The position numbers and the translations under genes were made by a program. A stretch of DNA of 64,000 bases from the NCBI GenBank assembly GCA_032718475.1, contig JAUCBJ010006610.1:62001-126000 (forward strand), in the 5' to 3' direction. Under the pieces are notes generated by a model, which was not told the DNA's origin, ran no database searches, and saw only the letters and a list, made by a program, of their open reading frames with translations. The stretch is from Nemertoderma westbladi. Its lineage: Eukaryota; Xenacoelomorpha; Nemertodermatida; Nemertodermatidae. Each line of letters begins with the position of its first letter. Positions within the stretch are counted from its first letter, which is position 1. Positions 56,059-64,000 of this stretch are shown piece after piece.

Positions 56059-56206
56059 CTTTAAGAGGTAATGGGATGATGTCATCTAATGGTATGGATT
56101 CGTCTTCAAGAAAATTCACTAACTTGATGGATTGAAATGGCTGATATGAAGTGAGCTTTTCTCGGCTCGGTTACTTATGGAGGTTTAGCCGTGCGCAAAG
56201 GGCCAC

Positions 56207-56265
56207 AAGATCTACATCCCTGTACTGCATGTACACTGTACATGCAGTACAGGGATGTAGATCTT
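56207..56265. repeat. Perfect palindrome, 29-bp arms, 1-bp spacer
   Basis: Arms AAGATCTACATCCC...TGTACA and exact complement, separated by a single C. Confidence 0.95.
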
Positions 56266-56292
56266 ATAGACCTGTACATTGTACAGGTCTAT
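56266..56292. repeat. Perfect palindrome, 13-bp arms, 1-bp spacer
   Basis: ATAGACCTGTACA and TGTACAGGTCTAT separated by one T, directly adjoining the 29-bp palindrome. Confidence 0.95.
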
Positions 56293-56782
56293 GAGGTCCA
56301 TGTCCATGGATCAGATTAGCGTATTGCATCAGAGTAAGAGTCGATGGAGAAATAACAGGGCCTATATTTGGAAACCCATTCAGGGCGGGTTACTTTGAGC
56401 AACATCACTGTATAAATGGGGAGGGTTCGATTGAATAGTACGTGCTCCCTGTTGCAGGTGCTTGAAAAGTTCGATTTTAGCAGTAATGGTTTCCCGATGG
56501 GCATCTGTCATTTCTTGCCTCGAGGTTGCGATATCAGTTAAAGCCACAGTGTACTCGCTGCATAATGAGTCGTGAATAGAGATAAATTAAAGCAGCGGTG
56601 TACTTGCTGCGAGATCAGATAAAGCAGCAGTGTACTCAGGTGATGAGTTGTGAATAGAGATCATCGCCAACAGGGCATCAATTAATTGCTTTTCATTATT
56701 TGCCGATACAGATTTATTCTGTTCCGAATACAGTTCCGAATATGTTCCATATCTCGGTGTAAATCTCCTCTAAATTGGCCAT

Positions 56783-57723
56783 ATAATCAGATCATACCAG
56801 TATCAGTAATTTAATACATAAGATTAACTCAAACAGCAGAAATTTCTTTGTCACACACCAAATTTCTCAAGAAATTTCTTAGTTATATATGTTTGTTATA
56901 TCATTTATTTTTCTTCGCTAAAGGGACATAGCATCGACAATGTTAAAAAAATAGTACCTAATGCACAAAATGTAGGTTTCGATCATTGACTTTAAGTCTG
57001 TTAGAGAGACTTCGAGTAAATGGATCCATAAGCTATAAATCAATACAATGTTACAAATATAATCCACATAGGACTTATAGCAATGATGTTAAAACAAGTT
57101 ACAAGGACCAGGCAGTATTTTAAATAAGTGGGAAAAGCCTAGACACCACGTAGCAAATACTAATCATTAAAAATTGTATATATTGCACTGTACTGAATTA
57201 TTTTTCTTTGATCATCTCAAAATACAATATGGTAATGGAATACATTTTTTTATTACAGTGTAAGTCTTTAAAAATTAATAGGCCCAAAATATGAATAACA
57301 TCTTTAAAAATTTCCTACGGGGTAGGTTTTTCTTGGTGGTGATTTTATTTTCAGTCTAATTTTTCATGATAGATGTTATTGTCTCTTACACTGTCTGCCC
57401 TTTAATATATAACCGACACCTGCACTAACAAACGGACAGTTTGAATGTCTTCTATCGTGAAAAATCACATCGGATATGAAATCACCAACTCCCAGGAAAA
57501 CCACAACAGCAAAAATGTTGCAAAGCATTGTTCTTTCTTATTCATAGATATGCTTAGTGGCAGTTAAGATGGTGAAGGTTCACCATCGCTTCCTTAGAAT
57601 CGATTAGACCCCATCAAGTCCGATTGACTGGGCTCATCACTGAAACCAAACCCCTGCCAAGAATGACGACCTCACCTGAGGTACAGGAGTTTAGAATGGA
57701 GTAGTAGGATTATGTGGTTTATC
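56783..57723. other. No gene seen
   Basis: AT-rich, nothing recognised. Confidence 0.4.
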
Positions 57724-58524
57724 AAGGCCAGGTCACACATAAGTTTTCAACTGTCAACATACAACTAAAAGATAGAACATATTGTAGCCTATGGGGACGT
57801 TCACACTAAACAGTCAACTTTCAACTTTTAAAATGCACTAGTCCTATGTTCTATCTTACTTGAAAGTTGAAAGCTGGCATTTCCAGCATTGGCAGCCAAT
57901 CAGAAGTAGGTAATGTTTATAAATTATAGCAGCTACTAGCACATAACATTTATGTTATATACTTTACCTTTAAAGTTAGGTAGAAGTAGTTTTGCGTAGC
58001 CCGATATAGACTTCCTCTACTTGCCATCTCTCTCATATATGCGGTTCTATAGATGAGAGTAATTCATCAAAGGATGAAATTAACATGCTCGTGACGTATA
58101 TGTTATTAAAAAAATTCCTTTACTTCTTTTATAACATCTGCCCGCGAATCTTGATAAAGTTTTCCAATAACGCCGTACGACAACCTCTTTTGATTGATCA
58201 GGTAAACACAATATCGGCGTTTATTTCGCCGCCTATGTAAGGCATAATTATACTAATATTACGTCATCGATTTAGATATCATTATTAAAAATTATGACTT
58301 TAGATAAAATGAAAAAACACTTATATTACAGAAAACAATACAGATGTGATAACTGCCAGCTGAATATTGTTCAACCCTTTATATCTGGTCTAAGCAATAT
58401 TATACAATAATTTTTATGAGCTGAAAGTTGAATGTTTATGTGTGAACTGGGACTTAGTTATTTGAAAGCTGATAGTTGAATGTTGAAAGTTGAATGTTGA
58501 AAGCGCATGTGTGACCCGGGCCTT
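57724..58524. mobile_element. Non-autonomous DNA transposon (MITE-like)
   Basis: Imperfect terminal inverted repeats: AAGGCCAGGTCACACATAAG at the left and, at the right, the complement of AAGGCCCGGGTCACACATGC. Both are followed by repeated CAACTTTCAAC-like motifs in inverted orientation. 801 bp, no ORF. Possible TCAA/TTAA at the edges; target duplication not certain. Confidence 0.6.
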
Positions 58525-58925
58525 AAGAATATTACAAATGAAAGATTATTGCGACTGAACTAACAAAATTTAACATAAAAAATTTCAGAAAATAATATAG
58601 GAAATATATAGAAAATTTGCAATTTCAACCCATTTTGGAGTAGTTCACTTTTTTCTCTCTTTTTACCTTTTTGGAGTGACCAAAACGGTATGTTTGACCA
58701 GCATTGGTCGTCACCGCGATGTCGCCATGACGTGTATCTGTGCACCGAGACTAAACAGTGCACCGTGCTTAAATACTGCTCGATTGTACATCTAAGACCA
58801 TAGAGCACAAACTACAAAGCATTATTTAACAACTAAATAAAGAAATACTTTTAATAATTTGTTGGTTTTAAGACACCACTATTATTTGAATATTATTCAC
58901 TTAATTAAACATAAACACTTATTAC

Positions 58926-59085
58926 TGTAGGTGGAGATAATGCCGATGTCCTTTCCTTATCCATGTTGCTGAGTTTTAGAGTCAGCGGCTTTTGCGTCTC
59001 ATCAGTATCCATGAACGATTCATCCTCGCGGCGATATACCTTACTGCGGGTAAAGTGCGTTTGTTGGGCCACCAAAGCTCGTTGT
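58926..59085 (-). CDS. Exon-like segment of an unidentified minus-strand gene
   Basis: Between an acceptor (AACTTTTTTTTAG) and a plausible donor (GTAATA), 53 codons read QRALVAQQTHFTRSKVYRRE, then DESFMDTDETQKPLTLKLSN, then MDKERTSALSPPT. Composition is that of a normal intracellular protein tail. Incoming phase 2, outgoing phase 0. If unspliced, the frame stops 6 codons later. A possible neighbour frame at 59133-59315 (RYIGCKKYPQYLRRQVGDKP) is on the same strand but I could not join the two. No family recognised. Confidence 0.4.
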
Positions 59086-59315
59086 CTAAAAAAAAGTTAT
59101 ATGAAGGTAGAAATTTGTTTTAAGCAAATGTATTATTGTTTGTTGTCGTTTTTTTTTTGCTGAATTGTAGGTGTGTAACAATTTTTAAAATAATCCTTAA
59201 TGACAATCGGACCAGTTAATGGTTTGTCTCCAACTTGCCGTCGCAAATACTGTGGGTATTTCTTGCAACCAATATAACGTGATTTCCTGTTAATCTTGCT
59301 CTCTATTATCATCAA

Positions 59316-61809
59316 TGGAGTGATAAAAAATAATAAACGTAACTCTAAACTAAACGACTAAACGTTGTTTTATTTATACTTTTAATTTTGTTTATGTTTT
59401 TATCTCCCTGGGGGGAATCTAGGGCCTAATATTTAAAAATTGCATTTTTATCCCTTTTGCTCTGTAAGGGAACTCCTCCAGTAAACGTCACTGAAGGGAT
59501 ATCTTTCGTCATAGGGGTGAGAATTTCGAAATACCCTTATCCGATCCTTAAGTGCTTCCCTAGTAGAATATCTACTTCCCTTCACACTAGACTTCCGGTT
59601 TTGTTCAGGGAACCTGCCGTCGGACAACCCATGGCCGGTAAAGGATATGTAGTAGACACTGAAACAGTGTCATAAATAAGAAGGTTCAGTTTGACTTGCA
59701 ATATATTGATAACTACATACTAGAACAATAACTACTATTCTCACCAGTAGAAGGTGCTTGCACTTACGGTGCAAATAACACCAATAATATACAATAATAA
59801 AGTACTGATTATCATTAGGAAGAGGTGACATTTAATGTAGAAATGCACATAAGAATAAACTATATATCAAAACCACAACATTAAATACGTCACAATATTG
59901 GCAATAATCAGCACTAAACATCTGACCGATCTAATATTAACACCTTCACCTTTTACGCCCAAAATGTCCGTTATCTCTCTCAGCTGTGAGTAATGTTGGC
60001 AAACCCCCCTATCCAATAATAACCCCTTTCACCCACACAAACCAACCGGATACATTGTTCTTTCGGTATTGTAATTCCTACAGTATTTATTGCACCATTG
60101 TTTGGTCTTATCAGTATTTAAACGTATCTAAACTGGGCTTGGCCATCACGCCTCACTTCATAGCTTTTAATCATACCACGGTATGATTCATTCTGTTAGT
60201 CAATGTCACATCCCCTGTTATTACCCCCCTAATTATATCCTTTATTGGTTTGGTATTATTCACTAACATGCTCCTCTTTTTATATATTTAATAAATGTAT
60301 TATATTGATATTTCGGACCACTTCCATATCTTCCTGCAAAGTAAAGTCATTAATAGTTACTAGTGTCGTGTCCTATTATACCCAGTGTCCTATTATCCCT
60401 TATATCAATATCATGTCAAAGCCTTATTGGTTGGTTATACCGCGTATTGGAAGGGACAGATTTCGCACAGACGAAAAATACGGATAATTTTTAATTTAGA
60501 GCGATGTCACTTTTAGTCATAAATAATAATTACTAGATAGCAAACTTGAACTTCGCTGTTTAGGCATAGGCCTACATATAAAAAAAAAGATTCGCTATTA
60601 TGTCTAAAGTTAAAGCCGATATACACATAAAACCAGAATAACCTACACAATTATTGCTAAAATTCATTCATCTGAAAACATTTCAACGGTGACGTGTAAG
60701 TAGATGTGTGAGTAGAATAGATTCGTTTTGACTGAAAATGACTAAAAAGAGATAACTAAAGCCCCGTTCACATCCAACAGTGGGTGAGCGGTAAAGTAGT
60801 CTGGCGGTATTGTAAGCCAGCGGTTCACTACCCGGAGCCCGTTCATTTATTTTTTATTTATTCACATAATATATTTTAATGGACAAACTATGATTTGGAA
60901 CTCAACCTAACTTTTTTAATTTTATATATCTACCGAGAGACCAGCTACAAAGTACTAAACCAGCCCTTACTTTCCATATATATACATATATACTGGAAAA
61001 AAAAACAATAAACAAAACACAATAGAATAGAATAGGTTACAGTTTTAGTATTTACTTTATACAATAAATATATAAAATAAGGCAATTACCTAAATATATA
61101 AATAGAGGTAACTCTTCCTCAATGTGATAAGCTTATTAATTTGCCTGATTAATAATAAGTCATCCGTAATTAAGCAGATCCGTTGATAATACAGCTTCGT
61201 GCCAACAGCCTATATGGCCTCCTCTCCTCTCTATCAGATGGACAGGATATTCAATTAAGTCACACTCAAATGGACGTCCTACATACACATACAGACAGAC
61301 GGTGATGGGTGGAAGAGCAAGCTGTCACATATATTGTTTATTTTACTCAGGTTTCTGTCTTCTACCTATCTGGAGATATAAATATAATAACTTCCTTTTT
61401 GGGAGTTGCTGTTCCAACATACGAAAATGACAAACAATGAATAATACCGAGTAATATATATATATATATAATAAAAAATATATACCATCAAGTAATAATA
61501 TATAGTAATACACAATGAGTATACCGGTACAATACAAGTAAGAACAGATGACAATTCTGATAAGATAATTGCTGTCATTTGGTCACTTCCCAGGTTCTAA
61601 TGTTGTTATACCACCAGTGAGCCTAAGTTGGTACCAAGCAGCTCTAACTTAGGGAAGATTTACAGTACAGTGCATATTACATTACTGGTATTAGCATATT
61701 ATATTACAGTATATCAAGGAAGAGACACAACAAGTGACTTTTCACCTGCTTAAGGGATAATCGCCAACTCAATGCAGTAACAAACAAGTGGTATGTTTGT
61801 GATAGAAAA
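59316..61809. other. No gene seen
   Basis: AT-rich sequence with short frames only; TA-rich microsatellites at 61455-61475. Confidence 0.4.
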
Positions 61810-61819
61810 TAAGGAAAAG

Positions 61820-62160
61820 CGAAAGTAAGGGGAAGGCATGGGCAGCATAGAATGAGCTTTCCAGGATTTGGAAGTCACATAGAATACATCGGAAACTTAA
61901 GGTCCGATTATTTAGAGCGGCAGTAGTTCCATGTCCATGCTGCATGTGAGTCCATGCTGGGCTTTAACTGCTAAGGTTAAAGTGACGTGACACTAGAACA
62001 AAGCTGCCTCTGCTTTGCAGGATATTGCTTTTGCTTTGAGGACCAGCCTTGCACTATCTCATGCTTTGGCAGCCCCATGTAGAAAATAAGCATAGTGAAC
62101 AGCGCATGACTTTCGTGAGACGCCTCCTAAAGGACACTGGCCTCGAAGTTAGCTCTAAAT
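61820..62160 (+). pseudogene. RTE-like LINE fragment with an empty BEL site
   Basis: Matches the LINE around BEL copy B. It reads GGGGAAGGCATGGGCAGC and continues at once into AGCTTTCCAGGATTTGGAAG, showing the undisturbed target. It then follows 50430-50830 with deletions and stops. Confidence 0.8.
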
Positions 62161-62314
62161 GATAATGGGTCGGCACAGATGAAATAAGGCTGGAGATATA
62201 TCCGCCTATGCATCTGTATCCGTAGTATTTTCTCTGCGAGCAGTTCGATTTAGACATTTTACATTTAAATTTGCATTGGTTATTATCTGAATTTCTAAAC
62301 AGTTGTAATGCAAT

Positions 62315-62376
62315 GATGATGGTTAATGATGGTGGTTGATGATGGTTAATGATGGTGGTTGATGATGGTTAATCAA
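62315..62376 (+). repeat. GATGGTTAATGATGGTGGTT repeat
   Basis: About 2.5 copies of a 24-bp unit. Confidence 0.8.
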
Positions 62377-62514
62377 AACTTTTTCTACATGAAATGAGAT
62401 TCAGGACATTACGTTACAGTGGCATGTTTAAGTTATATTTTTAGGATTATTCAGCTGTTATTTGGGTCAAAATTTTTCCTCGGAGGGTGATGAATCTCAT
62501 TCAGTCCAGAGTAC

Positions 62515-62860
62515 CATCCCCCCCCCCCCCCATCCATGGGATAGGCAATGTCTATAAATGTACTATTGAATTTCTGAGATAGGGAGGGGGGGGGAGGGGG
62601 GGGGGGGGACTGGACGCAAATCCCACCTTGGCGATTTTATATCCCGCCTCCATGTTAAATTCTCAATTTAGGGAAAGGAGCAGGTTACAGTGGCACATTA
62701 TTTTAACCAAAACAATAAACTAAACACAATAGAACAGGTTGTAGTTTTATTTTTGAGAGTAATAACTGTTATTTGCGTCCAATTTCCCCTGGAAATGGAC
62801 GAATTTTTATTGCGTCCGGCCCCCCCCCCCCCCTCCCCCTATCTGGATTTTCTAGATAAG
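62515..62860. repeat. Inverted poly-C/poly-G flanked repeats
   Basis: Poly-C at 62518-62531 and 62820-62833, poly-G at 62588-62609. The stretch GACTGGACGCAAAT near 62610 is the inverted form of ATTGCGTCCGG at 62809, and AGATAGGGAGG is the inverted form of CTCCCCCTATCT. This is a small inverted repeat. Confidence 0.55.
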
Positions 62861-64000
62861 GAGGAGTCTTGACGTAATACAAATGGAAAAATGAAAATCC
62901 ATCCCAGCGAAAATCGACGCAAATAAAAGCTGATTGATTACTTACACAAATTCAAATTTAATCTGTACTATTGACTTCGGTTTATTGTTTTGATTAGAAT
63001 ATATATGGAATATCGTCCTACTGTACTGTCACCTGCACCTTTCCCTTAATTGAAAATTTAACTTTGCGACAAGATATTAATTCGTCGTGTTGTCGATGTA
63101 AAGGTCCAGATGGGGAATAAAGACAATTATTTTACTGAGAAATCATGTCCGGAATCTTGTATAAGGAAACATGAATCGTGTTAGGATTCCGGCTGAATAT
63201 CAATTTTGCATTAATGATTTTTAATAAAAGTTGGAGTAATTTACCGAAATAGACCTATAGAAAACAAAATTATTACATTGACTTTTAAAGAATAGACATC
63301 AAAACCTATGGCAAAAATAACAACCAACAACCACAATATACACAAAGGGGAAGTAATAATTACTGAAACTATAATAGATAAAATTCATCAGGTAAAAATT
63401 ATATGACCAGAATTAGAGACACGAAACCACACATTTTCTAATAAGAAGACGGGCTCCAACTGAAACAATTGTGTATACGAACAATATGAGAAAACTAATC
63501 GGCTCCATAATGCAATAATATCTAGAATACCCAAACACATTACTGCTTTTATCATAAATGTGCTACCATAGTACTTATTTTTATTCCTATACAAGGATAA
63601 ATGACACATGTAAAAGGAATGGTAATTAATTATTCGGTAGAAATAAATATTAAATATATCTACTGTAAACCATCATGTATAATAAATTAATTTTCAGGAC
63701 AGCCCCCATTGCCTTTTTCCTTCACAGCGCAGCGCCATCTTGCTTGCAGGGGATTATCAATGGATCTAATCTCCAGTTCGCTATTATCGAGAGATCTTTT
63801 TCCCTCTCAAATCGGTTAATTATTCCGCTATTTTATTCACTTACAATTAGGATAATCTTTACATTCTATCTTTATCTATTTCCCCAATCCCCCCAATTAG
63901 ACTGTTATGAAGATCTTCTTGGTCTCCAAAATAGACACATGTCTCCATATTGCCTCTTTATATTAAACATAAATTATATATAATTCTTTAAAAATCTCGT
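62861..64000. other. No gene seen
   Basis: AT-rich; short frames only. Confidence 0.4.

Larger units (their letters stand above)
55952..56782 (-). pseudogene. Decayed coding region of unknown family, interrupted by palindromes
   Basis: On the minus strand, pieces of protein-like sequence follow each other. From 56782: MANLEEIYTEIWN, then after a frameshift KQLIDALLAMISIHNSSPEY and TAALSDLAAS. The block SEYTVALTDIATSRQEMTDA repeats the preceding motif, followed by AHRETITAKIELFKHLQQGA. After the palindromes (56207-56292): RDVDLVALCARLNLHK, one stop, then SREKLTSYQPFQSIKLVNFL and EDESIPLDDIIPLPLKDGN, ending at 55952. Codon sense is preserved over most of the length despite about four breaks, so this looks like a recent pseudogene or a gene with assembly errors. 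No family recognised. The first half is helical and could be structural, perhaps retroelement Gag-like. Confidence 0.45.

Noticed and set aside
60768-60842. Possible tRNA-like head (GGTTCACTACCC)
   Set aside because: Only a weak B-box-like motif; no A box or repeat partner seen.

Overview
The window is animal nuclear DNA, most likely from a marine invertebrate. The evidence is short phase-matched collagen exons in multi-kilobase introns, tRNA-derived SINEs, non-LTR and LTR retrotransposons, foldback-type DNA transposons and long minisatellites. There are no operons or bacterial signals. A deuterostome (for example an echinoderm) would fit the repeat types and a CHST-like sulfotransferase, but the sequence does not prove it.

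Host genes are sparse. Four plus-strand exons (13635-13696, 20707-20761, 21628-21719, 29531-29635) encode Gly-X-Y repeats with compatible splice phases, so they belong to one collagen-like gene running through at least the first 30 kb. A single-exon carbohydrate-sulfotransferase-like gene (17182-18258, minus) sits inside one of its introns. One isolated exon-like segment lies at 58926-59085 (minus).

The rest is dominated by mobile DNA. Two BEL/Pao LTR retrotransposons of one family lie on the minus strand. Copy A (1-13112, cut by the window edge) is old and broken, and it carries two foldback-type DNA transposons (7489-9983 and 11355-12602), each with a 10-bp target duplication. Copy B (31482-50403) is complete from LTR to LTR, 18.9 kb long, with 1.2-kb LTRs that are nearly identical and a GGCAG target duplication. 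Besides gag-pol it carries a 3' segment of several kilobases with a 591-codon ORF containing a CCHC zinc knuckle and a 125-codon ORF, neither of which I recognise. Its gag-pol is broken by two in-frame stops, a frameshift and a LINE-like insertion (about 40000-41565). Copy B landed in an RTE-like LINE whose halves flank it (31209-31481 and 50404-50908). Two other LINE copies (21790-22150 and 61820-62160) show the empty site.

Other elements are a 1.7-kb mini LTR element holding only an integrase (14967-16650), a 5.8-kb minisatellite with a 23/34-bp alternation (22520-28332), a 684-bp palindromic element beside a collagen exon, a pogo-like transposase remnant ending in a PHD-like finger (51080-52222), and a decayed minus-strand coding region interrupted by perfect palindromes (55952-56782).

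The most interesting candidate is the giant BEL/Pao copy with its extra accessory ORFs. The foldback elements with verified empty site or target duplications come next.
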